Assembly: GCF_963678635.1 (NCBI RefSeq)
Contig: NC_087068.1
Span: 17,177,872-17,241,871 of the forward strand
DNA: 64,000 bases
Direction of reading: 5' to 3'
Source of the DNA: Symsagittifera roscoffensis
Lineage: Eukaryota; Xenacoelomorpha; Acoela; Convolutidae
Shown one piece after another: positions 1-11,857 of this stretch; positions within the stretch are counted from its first letter, which is position 1; the number at the start of each line of letters is the position of its first letter. A model generated the notes under the pieces. The model did not search any database. It saw only the letters and a program-made list of their open reading frames with translations, and had not been told where the DNA came from. Both the position numbers and the translations under genes were made by a program.

Positions 1-2476
1 CATAATGGAACAAATAAAATGAATCTTATATCAGCAAATTCACAATTATTTACACAAGCAGAGCTACGACTCTCAACTCTAATGAGAGAATGTACAGCTA
101 TAATTTATACACTTACAGAATATGAATTTCTCATACTTGGATCAAAACACCCAACAGTTCTATTTACAGATCACAAACCAATTATATTTCTCTTTACACA
201 AAAATCAAATCCTAATCATAGAGTTTATAGATTTCAATTAATTCTAATGAAATTACCAAACTTACATATAGTTTGGACAGCAGGAAAAAACCTTGCATTA
301 CCAGATACATTAAGTCGAAACACGCCACCTGAATTACTTACACGAAAAACTACAGTTGAAATACCACAAAATAATAAATTCTATCTCGCAAAAAATGAAA
401 CATCACCCCGATTAGAATGCAAATACGCAGTAAAAACTGACATTGATCAATCACAAATAAATAATCTACAACAATTTCCACTCTACTTAGATTGCCACAA
501 TAATCACTATGAAGTTGATTTACTAGGAACATCAACTTTTAAACCAATTCCATACTCCCAATGGATAAAAAATAATACTCAACAAAAGAGAATAAAGCAA
601 CACTCGCATAAAAAAGACCTTTTACCACTAATTGAAAAAGAAAACTTGACCGATAAAATAAACTTATCAGGACCACAAACAAATGATTCAAAATACACAA
701 TAAATCAAGTTTTTGACCTCCATGACCCACTTGACACAATTTCCCTATCAAAACTAAAAATTGACAAAAATTTTCTCCCCCCAACAAATAAAATTACACT
801 TGAACTTTTAAAACGGTATCAAAATCTCGATCCAGTAATTAGACAACTAAAATCATGGCACAAATACAAAACTAAGCCCGTAAAAGCTGATACCACAATT
901 TTAGGAAACAAAACACTCCTCCGATATTTCAGAAAATTTAACAACACAACAATTAATGAAAATACAGATCTTTTAGAATATCAATTAGATGATTCTAAAG
1001 TTCTCTGTCTACCTTTAAGTATGATACTAATAGCTTTTAACATCTCCCATACACAAAATACAAAGGAACACTCCGGATCAGAAAAGACATACTCGAATTT
1101 TACACTAAATTTTTATTTTCCAAATGCACCAATTTGGATAAAAGTATTATGCAATGATTGTATAATATGTCAATTGAACGAACCGTATCCAAATCAAAAA
1201 CAAATAGCCCAGAAACAAGATTTTAAAGGACAAAGTTTATATTTTAACCATCGCTTTTCATTCGACACAAAAGGACCAATCTCACCATCCTCAGAAGGAA
1301 ACTCCTACATTATGGTCATTGTTGATGCATTCACAAACTATGTAGCACTCAACTCAGTACCACATTGTAATGCTTATTATGCTTACACAACTCTTTATGA
1401 ACATTGAATAGCCAAATTCGGATTACCCGAAATCCTAGTTACAGACAATGGTACAGAATAAATAATGAAATCATCACAATATGCCACTTATACAACATCA
1501 AACATAAACCACGTACATCTCATGCACTTTGGACAAACGGTTTAGTCGAAGGTATGAACCGTTCACTACAAGAATATCTCAGATGTATCATTAATGGAAA
1601 TGATACACGATACACAGAATGGTCAGCAGATGTAAAAATGTTTCCCTTATCATATAATTCACAAATTACGACAACTTTAGGAATGTCACCATTTGAAATG
1701 GTTTTTAATCAAAAGCCACGAAAACCAAATATGTTTACAGCAAATGCACATAAAAATGCACAAGGTTATTGCCAACCAAATAAAGATTCAATTTGTTATA
1801 ACCTACCCTTACACACACATGATGAAGATCATTTTCATCATCCACAAATTCTTAAATTAGCCTCCGGCATACATACCGAATTGATATAAAATAGAGATAA
1901 AAAACACAATGAAATTTACCAAAAAGTAACAAAGAAGTTGTTACAAAGGCAGAACATTAACAACCAAATTAATTCACGCTTTACGCTAGCCACAGATTTG
2001 AAAAATGGAACATTTGTTTTAATACCTAATTTTATTACACAAGAAGGAATCTCCAAAAAATTACAACCCCTTCGCAAGGGACCATACCAAATAATAGCCA
2101 AACCCACTGAAGTAACATACAAACTCACAGATTCAACCAAAAAAAAATTGTTATACATCGTAACATTTTACTACCTTACTACCCAAAAGAATACGCATTA
2201 CGCGAATTAACTCAATTATATTCTTTTACAGGTTTAAAAGTTATTCAAAATCATACACAAACAGAAAAAGAAACAAATGTACAGGACAACGTTCATCATG
2301 AAAAACAAAATCAAAAACAAACGAAAAAAATTCATAACAATACATAAACGCCAGACCCAAAAATACCTCAAAAAGAAAGAAAAAACAGGAAAATGATAGA
2401 AACAATTTTAGCACAAGAACCAGTAGAAAAATCAAAACACAGAGAATCATCACGACTTAGAAATCAACCACGTTAA
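1..2476 (+). pseudogene. pol remnant of element A: RNase H, connection and integrase
   Basis: The reading frame from 19 to 1407 carries the end of RNase H (VLFTDHKPIIFLF, then DTLSRN) and the integrase N-terminus. The CC half of the integrase zinc finger is intact (NDCIICQ, C-x2-C). The first catalytic Asp is in FDTKGP. A TGA at 1405-1407 replaces the Trp codon seen in B (EHW). A small deletion near 1459 removes residues after the second catalytic Asp (TDNGTE). The frame resumes through the catalytic Glu block (NGLVEGMNRSL) to about 1889, where another stop interrupts. The Arg-rich C-terminal tail (RLRNQPR) lies near 2460. This copy cannot make active integrase. Confidence 0.9.
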
Positions 2477-3370
2477 AATTACAAAACATTCATCCCACAA
2501 TATAAAATATTAAAGAAAGTTGAATTTCAAAAATAACTTTGATTTTAAAAATTAAAAATTTTTAAACTTCTAAATCATTTTGAACTTTCATATTTTCGAG
2601 ATAACATGCTGAAACATACGCAACAATTTTAGTTCAAATTCAGCCAATAGGATTCACTCAGCTTCTATATCTCTAACACCAACCTATTAGCCGATATATA
2701 TTAAACTCCAGGCATATCTATAACTATAACTTTACAAGCTCCAGGTCAAAAATAAGCAACCCGCTAAAATTTGACAACTAAAATAAATACCACCATAATA
2801 TTACAACCCTCCCCTATCTAATAACGCAAAGATCAACAATATTTTCCCAACTCAGACCTCAAAAACCTTCCAACCAAAAACGACGAATTAGCCTAAAGTC
2901 AAGAAGGACCATAATCATTTGGCCTAAAGTACAAATATTTCAAAAATACCCCAGATTATCTACCAAATAAAAACAAAGCAAAAAAGACCTCCCGAACACC
3001 ATAAAATTAGCCCCCAACAATTTTTAACAAAACTCAACCCACTTGTCAAAAAACCAATAAATAATCCGACCACACTTGAATCTTGCCCCAAACAACGAAA
3101 AATATTCGACAAAGGAATCATTTCTCAAATGTTTTTCTCTCAAACAGTCAATATCTTATAAAATACAATCTTAAATCTTTTCATAAAATTTTTCATTCTA
3201 TTCAAACTTTTGCTAATATTTTTTATTGAAACTTTTGAAGCCCTAATAATCCTTTTAATAATTTTTAGCAATATTTTTTTTAAATTTTCTACTCCCTATT
3301 TGAAATATATCTCCAACTTTCCCAAATCATTGACCACATTCACAGGTACGATAATTCAAAGTCTATTTAA
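2477..3370 (+). other. Noncoding interval between pol and the membrane ORF (element A)
   Basis: About 900 bases have no sustained frame. The equivalent interval exists in B (17601-18540), so its length is a conserved feature of the family. It contains a duplicated word, AGCCTAAAGT near 2892 and GGCCTAAAGT near 2920, also duplicated in B. Near the end, TTCACAG|G at 3339-3346 resembles a 3' splice acceptor about 25 nt upstream of the next ATG. The matching position in B is also CACAG|G. The interval could hold RNA export, splicing-control or promoter elements; this is inference. Confidence 0.55.
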
Positions 3371-3559
3371 ATGATACGAACAATTTTTAGTAGAACAGAT
3401 CTTTTTTTACTATTCGTAATTTTCATCGCATTTTTATCATCCCTAATCATGACAATGTGCAAATGTGTAAAAAAGGCAATAGTCACATTCGCCTTAGAAA
3501 CAATACTTTCAATCCTTTTCATCGAAGAATTTTACAACAAACATAAATCTTCCCACTAG
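3371..3559 (+). CDS. Small two-helix membrane protein (element A copy)
   Basis: This 62-codon ORF starts at ATG. Residues about 10-29 and 36-50 are strongly hydrophobic, separated by a short Cys/Lys loop (CKCVKK), with a charged tail ending NKHKSSH. The element B copy (17412-17600) has the same length and keeps both helices and the CKC(V/I)KK loop although the nucleotide sequences have diverged. That argues for past protein-level selection. It follows a splice-acceptor-like CACAG. I recognise no family. A viroporin-like or envelope-assisting role is only a guess. The TAG stop is followed in frame by a long open region (next feature). Confidence 0.6.
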   Translation: MIRTIFSRTDLFLLFVIFIAFLSSLIMTMCKCVKKAIVTFALETILSILFIEEFYNKHKSSH

Positions 3560-4704
3560 AAAAAAAATTTAATTGGACACATTTCCAAAATTGCTGACCA
3601 ACCACCACCGAAACAGTCTTCACCGACATCCTCCCAAGAAAACCCAACCATACCTACAACTACTCAAAACCCCCAAACATCCACACGAATTTCTTTCCAA
3701 GATAACCCGTACACTTTTGAAGAACGACACGCTCGCTTATCTGAACCACTAGAACCAGTTCAGCGACAAGCACCCCTAAGTGAACCAACATATAATTTGT
3801 ACCCCACATTACCACAAGACTTAAATCGAATAAGACATATTAGTCAAAATCAAAATACCGTTGAAGTAAATAGACAAATTATACATCCACGAAGAAATAG
3901 AAATTTTCAAACCCCCAGAGTTCATTTTGATATACCCCAATCACCAACACCAACTACTTCAGAAATTGTAAGTAGTACATTACCAGAAACTCCCACACTC
4001 CTTTCACAACGCAGCACCTCAAGTATACCCTCAGATTACTTAGGTTCAACACCAACATCTGAGCAAATACGTGAAAATCCCTTTAACCCCCCCCCAATCC
4101 CACCGCACGACTACCATATTGGGCAACACACTCATATACACAAGGTGAACCAAACTTGGTAAATGATCCAATAGATATCTCTACTGATACAACACTATCA
4201 TCATTACCAGAAACATTATCAATCCCGTCAACACCATCATTGAGTCAAATCTCACCGACACTTTTCCCTTTAAATTTTCCAAATAACCTCGACGCTAGAT
4301 ATCGAGAACAATCATTATCAAATACCCCTTTACGATTAGATTGGAACACATTCGTAGCACCTCCCCCATTATTTGGACAACATCAAGAAAGTAACCGACT
4401 CCACAGTTGGGCACTCAATAGATTACAATATAGACAAGATATCCACGAAGACATTCGAGAACACAATATCCAAATACTTCAACAAAATAGTCTCCAATTA
4501 AAATTTGAACTCACGATCAAACTTAATAATATTGTTCAACACCCCTACCCATTAAATCCACCAAATATAACAGCTTAATCACTACCACCACCATTTATAA
4601 CCACTGAAGTAATATATAAATACGATAGATATACGAAAAACACAATTGGTTACATAACATTTTATAACCCATACTCAGAATTATCATACACATGTATATT
4701 CTAA
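3560..4704 (+). pseudogene. Ser/Pro/Gln-rich frame following the membrane ORF (element A, broken)
   Basis: Directly after the TAG of the membrane ORF the same frame stays open, reading a Ser/Pro/Thr/Gln-rich protein. In B the same region is open for 380 codons. In A a run of nine or more C near 4087-4096 shifts the frame, so the protein continues in another frame from 4156. A TAA at 4576-4578 stands where B has CAA. The frame then reaches its natural stop at 4702-4704, 13 nt inside the env start. Blocks such as FEERHARLSEPLEPVQRQAP and NLDARYREQS are conserved between copies. Function is unknown. Confidence 0.6.
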
Positions 4705-6357
4705 AAGTATTAACATTTCAACACATCTTTTTTCTAATTTTTTCCGACCGAAATTTAAATCCATCTCCTCGCACAGGACCCCAGGATTTATTAGTAACAG
4801 ACTATGATTGTGAAGAAAACGAACAAAAAACACTACACAAATATGCAATAAATCAAGTATCACAATGCGAAACAGAACCACAAGCTATAGAAACTACAAA
4901 TGTAATAGCAAAATTGTATTCAAAAGCCCGAGCAACAACAGTCACAGGATATAAATTTACAGCAACATTTTCCGAAAAGAAAGTACATTGTTCACAAGTT
5001 TCCAACGGAGATAAGAACCGACTTGATCACGAATCATTTTACCAAAGTAATATAGAACGAATTCATCATCTAAATCCCGATGATTGTAAAAACGAGCTGC
5101 TCAGATTAAATATCACAAGAATTAAAAACACCGACAGAAAACTAGTATATTTTCAAGTCTTTGCCGATTCTGTACATCAAGCAGAACTTGAAAGATATCA
5201 AGGACATATAAAGCTAGATGAAAAATACCCATACAACGGCGCACACGGAAGATTAACTTATGACATACAGGATAAGCACTGGATACCACACATTGGTATA
5301 AATAATCCATCAAACTATTTATTATCAGGAAACAGATCAAATTTTCTTGATTATGAAGGAAACATTTTATGGTTCTATACTTGCACCAAAAAATTCTCAC
5401 CATTATATGTTTTTGAAGACAAACGTTGTTATAAAAGAATCCCCATAAATACTACCTACTTACACCACACCCTACATTAATGCAACCACTCAAAAAACTT
5501 TCACCCGAAAGTATCAGAGCTATCGCTCGTAACCCAAATATTGATTTACAATCAATTGGAATATATTCTAAATCTGATGTCCAACATCACATAAGAACAC
5601 AACAGTTTCAGGAATTATTAACACAAATGGACACAATACAACGCCAATCAACCGACCAGAACTTAAGAAAACTTGCCGAAACCGCAGGATTTGCAGACAT
5701 TTATTCACAAGACTATAGCGGATATTTTAAAGATATCAAAGACTACATATATTTGACGGTGAAATATACAGACCACAGGATATTTCACCGATAAAGATTT
5801 TCAGTTTTGTCACCTTAAAAAATGAGATTCTAGCTTTTCTAGGATGGCCCTATTACATCTTAGAAAAATTAACTATCTAATACGCCATGTTTAATTTTAT
5901 AGGATTTCTTTTCTCACTGTTAAAAGGAATCTATAACACATGCGCTATACACACACAAGTAAACCGACAAGCAAGTGTAGCACGTATACTATTAGCAGGA
6001 TTTTTTGGAATTTTTTCATCATCAATTAGCAAAATACTTCTAGATGCACAAACAAAAGAATATAATACAAAAATGTCCACAAAACCAAACACATATAACG
6101 AAGAACATAATAATGTAGATACAACACCTACAGCACCACAGATACCAACCCTACCACAAAATCATCCATTATCATTAGTTCCCCGAAATTTTCGAAACCT
6201 AGCAATCACAAATAGCCCAAATTTTAGACCAAATACAACACAAAGTCCCATTCAGCACATAATGACAAATCATTCACAAAATGATAATACATATGAGCAA
6301 ATTAGAGAACAACCTCACACCACCACCTTTCAATCTCAAAATAATCATTTTTTTTAG
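4692..6357 (+). pseudogene. Envelope-like glycoprotein remnant (element A)
   Basis: The frame begins MYILKVLTF, a hydrophobic signal-like N-terminus, and matches the B envelope for about 207 residues. About 270 codons are then missing: the text jumps from NNPSN to YLLSGNRSN. A second small deletion plus frameshift occurs near 5447. A one-base loss near 5755 and a TAA for Leu near 5878 break the membrane-proximal region. The 5887-6357 segment carries the hydrophobic C-terminal segments and a roughly 100-residue Asn/Thr/Pro-rich tail. In B this tail is cut off by a nonsense codon. The A copy cannot produce a surface protein. Confidence 0.85.
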
Positions 6358-6363
6358 CCCACG

Positions 6364-8140
6364 ATGAGCCGACAACTTGGATCCCTCCATCGCTCAAATT
6401 CCCACCCAGCCAACCTCCAAACTCAAATCCCAATTATCCCACTTTTTGCTTTCCCACCGCCCGATTTTCCAATTATTAAAATATCATCAAGCACAAATTC
6501 TGATACTAACTCAGATATTTCAGTTTTTCATACTATCTCACAATTTAATAACGCTAACGTAGAAACTCCCGACGAATTTGCAAACTCCGAACCATCTCCC
6601 TCTACCCATATCCAGACCAACTCCTCAGTTTTTTCGCAACCCCCTTTTCAACCAATCCAATCCAATCATCCACTCCCAACCCTTTCCACTCCTTCTTACG
6701 CTTCCCAAAAAACCCCAACCTATTCTCCATTTCATTCCGACAGATCACATAAAAACTCCCCAGATACCATCCAATTTTCCGCAGAACTCGACAATTTTAT
6801 AACATTACAACAACAACTAACTCTCGCAATACATCAACTATCATCCACAATAACATCTTCAAATCCACCAACTCCTACACCCTCTTCAGCTTACACTCCA
6901 TCATTAGCTCAATCATCCACATCCACCGAAACACCTACCAGTACAAACCGATTTTATCGCACTTTTAAACGAAAACTTCCAAATCACCCATTCCCAACCA
7001 AACCCGGAACAGCCCGCGAATATATCAATCACCCGGAACACACAAACACAAAAAATTTTCTCGAAATCACATTACCCTCATTTCCGCAATATACATTAAA
7101 TACACCTACCAATGCTAACGATACGCGCAATTTTGTTGATGGGCACGCGCTAATGCCAAAACTCCATTGGACAGCTCATTATCACTATACTAACCCTCTC
7201 TGCCTACCATTAGCTAATACTACTGAAAGTATCGAAAAAAATAAAAACATGTTATATAGACTCACCACAACACTAACACCTCGACAATTTACTTACGTTG
7301 GATATAAAAAATTATTAAAAACATTCACCGCACCCCGAGCTAACAATTTTGCAATAGAATACTACGATCATAATATCATCCGCCCTAATCAAGATCAATG
7401 TTTAGATGAAGACCGCTTCGCAAACCCGCAACTAACAGAAAAATTTTTCATTAAAACATCATACGTATTTACACTCAATATTTTTGAAAGAAAGCATGAT
7501 CATATTATTTCCGAATCACTAGCCGACATTCAAGCATATGAAAGCTTCTATGATAAATTTCAGTTATTTTCACTAACCTTTCACTTTTTTCACCACAGGA
7601 ACGCGATTTGCACTGTTCCCACGATATTATGTTACGCACTAAACAAACGCACACATATACATATTATCGTTTTACACAGAATCATTTTGATTTGCACACT
7701 CCATCAAGACAACCTCACCATCGTTTTCAGTTTCTTAACTCAAAATACACGTCACCATTTTTTCTAAATTTTACATATTGCATTAAAGATACTAACCTAC
7801 ACGGCATCCTCCGCAACTATGACCCAGTTACCCAAATGTACATATTCTGTCCTATCACAAAGACCTTCAATGCTGAAGAATCAAGACCCTTCCTTATCCC
7901 GCATGAATTTATCACACCTATTGAAATACCCATATTACAATTCTTTCAAAATACTAAATTAACCATAAAATATATAACCTCATCCAAAACACACCTTACG
8001 AGTTCGCAGTAGGCACAGAAGAAATTGCTTTGGCCACTGCTACAAACTAAAAACATCATACGCATACTAGCCAAGTTTTACTAACAACATCAGACATAAT
8101 TCACGACATCTTCCCCCACCGCTTTTTCCCAGAAGACTAA
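6364..8140 (+). pseudogene. Accessory ORF downstream of env (element A copy, frameshifted)
   Basis: ATG at 6364 opens 467 codons (6364-7767). The homologous C-terminal part continues in another frame from about 7608 to the stop at 8138-8140, so one frameshift occurs near 7600. About the first 190 residues are Ser/Pro/Thr/Asn-rich and probably disordered. The rest looks folded (RTFKRKLPNHPFPTKPGTAR, then RQFTYVGYKK). The ATG is 7 nt after a T-run ending in AG (6348-6357), a near-ideal splice acceptor that also contains the env stop. The ORF is present in A, B and D. No family is recognised. Confidence 0.65.
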
Positions 8141-9096
8141 GGTAACTATAATTTAAAATACTTTTAACTAATAAATTCAAATGTATACTAACCATTTTTA
8201 TCAATGTTTGATTTATTCTTTTAGTCTTCACACCACAATCATCTACAAAACAGAAAAAGACAAATAAAAAAACAAACTTGTTAAATTATATTCAAACTCC
8301 TTAATCTTTAGCACTAAATAATGTAGTAAAATTCATACCCGTTGTAGTAATTTCATTTATAAATTATTTCCCCACGAAGCAGTAAAGTTAAATACGATGA
8401 AAATTTATAATTTTAAACTTCCCCAAAACGCAGTAAAATTCAAATTCAATGCAATAAATTCATAAAATAAGAAAGCAGTACTAACCTTTTCAATATTTTC
8501 ATTCATTCGCACAAGAATTCTATCCAAACTCGCACAGCTCGCCCACGAAGAATTGTTTAAATAATGATTTTAAGATTCAAGCTTTCACTATAAACAACTC
8601 TAACACACAATAACAAGTTTCAAACTTTCCTTTAACCCGGTTGGAAAGGAATCATATACTAAACTAAACTAACCAACGCAGCTTACTAAAAACCACAAAT
8701 CATAAAATAACAGCATGACTAAGAGAAGAAAACCAACGGTACCCAAACCGGATTAACCCAGCTTAAAACTGGATAATTTATTCTTTTGAAGACTATTATA
8801 AAACCTTCGAAACACGATCTTCACGCCATTCCCAGACGAGGCTGCACACAAAACAGTTCTCTACTAATACAGAGAAACCTGACATAGCAAACCAATTTGA
8901 AATTGGATTGACTTCATTGGAGATCACAGTCGTTGTCGAATGACGTAATAACAACTTCCTATCCCTGATTCCAGCGTCCTGGAACGTTCTTCTTCAAGAG
9001 GAACCGGATAAGAAAATGATGTTCGCCAAATACCAACGTTCATCATCCATCCTTCAATTGCAGAGAAGAAAGATAGTTCTGTAAACCCCGGATGGG
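8141..9096 (+). other. 3' untranslated region of element A
   Basis: Nearly 1 kb of AT-rich noncoding sequence between the accessory ORF and the LTR. It contains a loosely repeated AGTAAA(A/G)TT word (about 8380, 8430). The block from about 8700 to 9090 aligns with B 10265-10540. The bases abutting the LTR are GGATGGG, preceded by a purine-rich stretch near 9061, and may include the polypurine primer for plus-strand synthesis. Confidence 0.5.
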
Positions 9097-9505
9097 TGGA
9101 ACCTGATCTAAACTACATTTTATTATTAGATAAAGTAGATATTTTACCACTGTAAAATATTTAATATTAACCAATCGTGATCCATCCAACTAACAACCCA
9201 CTTGTTTGTAAATGCTGAAATTACTTGTAATTTCAGCACCAGAGAGGTTTGAATTTAACTTAGAAATTAGTTGCCTCTCCAAGAGAACTTCAGCCGCCGC
9301 AATAAGCCAGTATACTCTAGATCTATTGAGCCTAGCAGAGATTAGTTAAACACCCTGAGACTAGTAGATATAAGAGTACGATTAGGATCGGTATTAGACT
9401 AAGAAGTTGCACGAATCTATCCGGCCGAAAATAAGATAGCGTGACGAGCAGACGGTGTACCCTACCCGAAATTACTCTATGAGTTAACCTCAAGGACCTA
9501 ACTCA
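9097..9505 (+). repeat. 3' LTR of element A
   Basis: This 409-bp repeat begins TGGAACC and ends CTAACTCA (TG...CA ends). It is the reverse complement of the B LTRs with moderate divergence. The next four bases, ACAG (9506-9509), match the interrupted target as seen at the empty site 36949-36952. Confidence 0.9.
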
Positions 9506-9850
9506 ACAGTCGAACTGTTTTATCTCCCTCGAAATTCTTCTAGGTCGAAAAAACTCTTTGGTCGAATTTGGTCGAAATGTTCTTCCTCGGTCGCACAAAG
9601 TCGCAATACCCATATTGAGTCGCAATAGTCGCAACATACCTTCTTTGGGTTGCACAAAGTCGCAATACCCATATTGAGTCGCAATGGTCGCAACATACCT
9701 TCTTTGGGTCGCACAAAGTCGCATAACATTTTTTCGGTCGCACAAAGTCGCAACATACCCGATTTGGGTCGCAATGGTCGCAACGTACCCATTTTGAGCC
9801 GCAATGGTCGCAACATAAGTCCCCGACCCCGACCCGGCGAAGTTGTATCT
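9506..9850. repeat. GTCGCAA-type host satellite between elements A and B
   Basis: About 345 bp are made of the word GTCGCAA/GTCGCAC at irregular 9-21-base steps that combine into a 59-bp higher-order unit (for example starting 9601 and 9660). The tract ends in a short CCCGAC repeat. The same tract stands at 36949-37299 with one extra CCCGAC-type unit, uninterrupted by retroelements. Because 59 is not a multiple of 3, all three minus frames are open here; these are repeat artefacts, not genes. Confidence 0.9.
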
Positions 9851-9854
9851 CTGT
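9851..9854. other. Target-site duplication CTGT, left side of element B
   Basis: CTGT precedes the B LTR here and is repeated at 28716-28719 after the other LTR. At 37300-37303 it occurs once in uninterrupted host sequence. A 4-bp duplication is usual for Ty3/gypsy-type integrases. Confidence 0.9.
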
Positions 9855-10264
9855 TGAGTTAGGACCGAAGTGTAAAACTCATAGAGTAATTTCGGATAGG
9901 GTACACCGTCTGCTCGTCACGCTATCTTATTTTCGGCCGGATAGATTCGTGCAACTTCTTAGTCTAATACCGATCTTAATCTTACTCTTATACTATCTAG
10001 TCTCAGGTTGTTTAACTAGTCTCTGCTAGGCTCAATAGATCTAGGGTATACTGGTTTATTGCGGCTGCTGAAGTCTTCTTGGAGAGTCAACTAATTTCTA
10101 AGTTATATTCAAATCTCTCTGGTGGTGAAATTACAAGTAATTTCAGCACTTACAAATAAGTGGGTTGTTAGTTAGATGGATCATGATTGGTTAATATTAA
10201 ATACTTTACAGTGGTAAAATATCTAATTTATCCAATCATAAAATGTAGTTTAGATCAGGTTCCA
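9855..10264 (-). repeat. 3' LTR of element B
   Basis: 410 bp; on the + strand it starts TGAGTTAGG and ends GGTTCCA. It pairs with 28306-28715. The differences I can see are near positions 21, 90, 122, 238, 250, 269 and 403 of the LTR. It lies tail to tail with the element A LTR. Confidence 0.95.
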
Positions 10265-11857
10265 CCCATCCGGGTTTTACAGAGTTTTTTAGAATAGTCT
10301 TTCTGCAATTCAAAGGATGGATGATGGACGTTGGTATTTGGCGAACATCTTATTTCTTCTGGGTTTTTTTTTATTAGAGAAGTCCCAGATTCAATCGTTG
10401 TGTCTTCTCAAGACAACGACTGGGTTTTCGCAACAAACTCAAATCTGATTTCAGAATGGTTGGCTATGACAGGTTTTTCCGTTTCATGTAGAGAACTTCT
10501 TTTGAGTTTGACCTTGTCTGGGAATGGCGTGGAGATTGTGTGTGGAGGGGATGCCTGGTTACTCGGATCTGTACGTATACTTGAACATCGAGGTGGTCAT
10601 TGTTCTAGTTCAATGAAGTCCTTTTCTGCGAAGTCAAGTCGTACTCTAAATCCTTTGAGTTGTGATTGTGGGCGGCATATTGATTGTGGTTGGCCATTCT
10701 TTTTCGAGTGTAGTGGGGTCATCTTGTCTTTGGATGTTCGTCTTTGGTGTTGTATGCTGATCTATATACTGCAAGATATAATTTACATTTTATAAAATTT
10801 TTATTAGTTTAATGTTTTAGTTATGATTTTGGTTAGTTGTTTTCACAAAAGCTTTTTGTTTTAGTTCGGTTATTTTGAAGAGTTACTCACCCTTGAGTAG
10901 CTCTTATTAAAAATAGGAGTGTGGTCACAAAGCGTGGATGTAGCGCGGTGGGTTATGCCGGCTATAGAGCATGCTCAGGACGTCCTCTTCTGGTGGGTTA
11001 GGCCAGGAGTGGGAGTATGATTGCATGCGGTTTTTGTGAGAGGTCCTGTTATGTGACAGCGTTTTATGTTGGGTTTGTTGTGGTTTTTCTTATGTTTTGT
11101 TGGTTGTGTCCTTTTTTCAAAAATCAAATTGTTTGTGGTATGGGTTTGTCTTTCGACTTTTTTGTGTTTTATTATTTCTTTCTTAGACTTTATAATAGTC
11201 TTCAAAAGAATAAATTATCCAGTTTTAAACTGGGTTAATCCGGTTTGGGTACCGTTGGTTTCCTTTTCTTAGTCATGCTGTTATTCTATGATTTGTGGTG
11301 TTTAGTAAGCTGCGTTGGTTAGTGTTGTTTAGTATATAATTCCTTTCCAACCGGGTTAAAGGAAAGTTTGAAACGTGTTATCTTGTGTTAGAGCTGTTGT
11401 GTGTGAAAGCTTGAAACTGAAATTCATTATTTTAAACAATTCTTCGTGGGCGAGCTGTGCGAGTGTGGATAGAATTTTTGTGCGAATGAATGGAAATATC
11501 AAAAGGTTAGTACTGCATTTTCGTTTTATCAATTTATTACATAGAAATTCAAATTTACTGCTAGTTGTTGGGGAAAATTAAGTTACAAATTTTCATCATT
11601 ATTAGATTTACTGCATTTGGGAAAAAATTTATAAATTAAATTACTGCATTGGTATTATTTTTATTTAATTGTTTGGTGCAAAAAATTAATAGAGTTTTAA
11701 ACAGTTTGAAGAAGTTTTCAATTTTTATTTTCTTTTGTGAATTTTTCAGATGATCGTTGGATGAAGGCTAAAATTCTAAAGAAGACATGAATAAAGAATG
11801 GTTAGTTTCTAATTTTAATTTAATTAGTTAATAATATGTATAATTCATACTTACCTG
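10265..11857 (-). other. 3' untranslated region of element B, with an insert of about 640 bp
   Basis: This is noncoding between the accessory stop and the LTR. The ends align with the A 3' UTR: 10265-10540 next to the LTR, and a Lys/Phe-codon-like AT block near 11190-11400. The middle, about 10545-11187, has no counterpart in A, so B gained an insert or A lost one. Within it, GCGCGGTGGGTTATGCC near 10938 resembles a tRNA-type A box, but I see no clean B box. A plus-strand open frame at 10331-10795 spans the boundary of the insert and is not conserved in A; I do not call it a gene. Confidence 0.55.

Larger units (their letters stand above)
1..9505 (+). mobile_element. Element A: 3' half of an env-bearing gypsy/retrovirus-like element
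   Basis: The window opens inside the RNase H domain of this element. In order it holds integrase, a noncoding interval, a small membrane ORF, a Ser/Pro-rich frame, an envelope-like gene, an accessory gene, a 3' UTR and a 3' LTR. The order matches element B on the opposite strand. A is clearly older or less constrained, with large deletions in env, several frameshifts and several nonsense codons. After the LTR the DNA resumes as host satellite starting ACAGTCGAAC. The same host sequence is uninterrupted at 36949, which fixes the right end at 9505. The 5' half lies outside the window. Confidence 0.9.

Noticed and set aside
6377..6802. Alternative-frame ORFs within the accessory gene and other genes
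   Set aside because: They overlap conserved coding frames and follow from the G-poor composition that leaves other frames open.
9592..9830. CRISPR-like regular repeats
   Set aside because: Spacing is irregular, the spacers are themselves repeated, there is no leader or cas gene, and the context is eukaryotic.
9503..9862. Several overlapping open frames on both strands in the satellite (up to 98 codons)
   Set aside because: The 59-bp unit is not a multiple of 3, so the same repeat opens all frames; the peptides are translations of the repeat, not genes. The same applies to 36904-37373.
10331..10795. 154-codon plus-strand ORF in the 3' UTR of element B
   Set aside because: Antisense to the element, not conserved in A, spans the edge of the B-specific insert, and has no recognisable domain.
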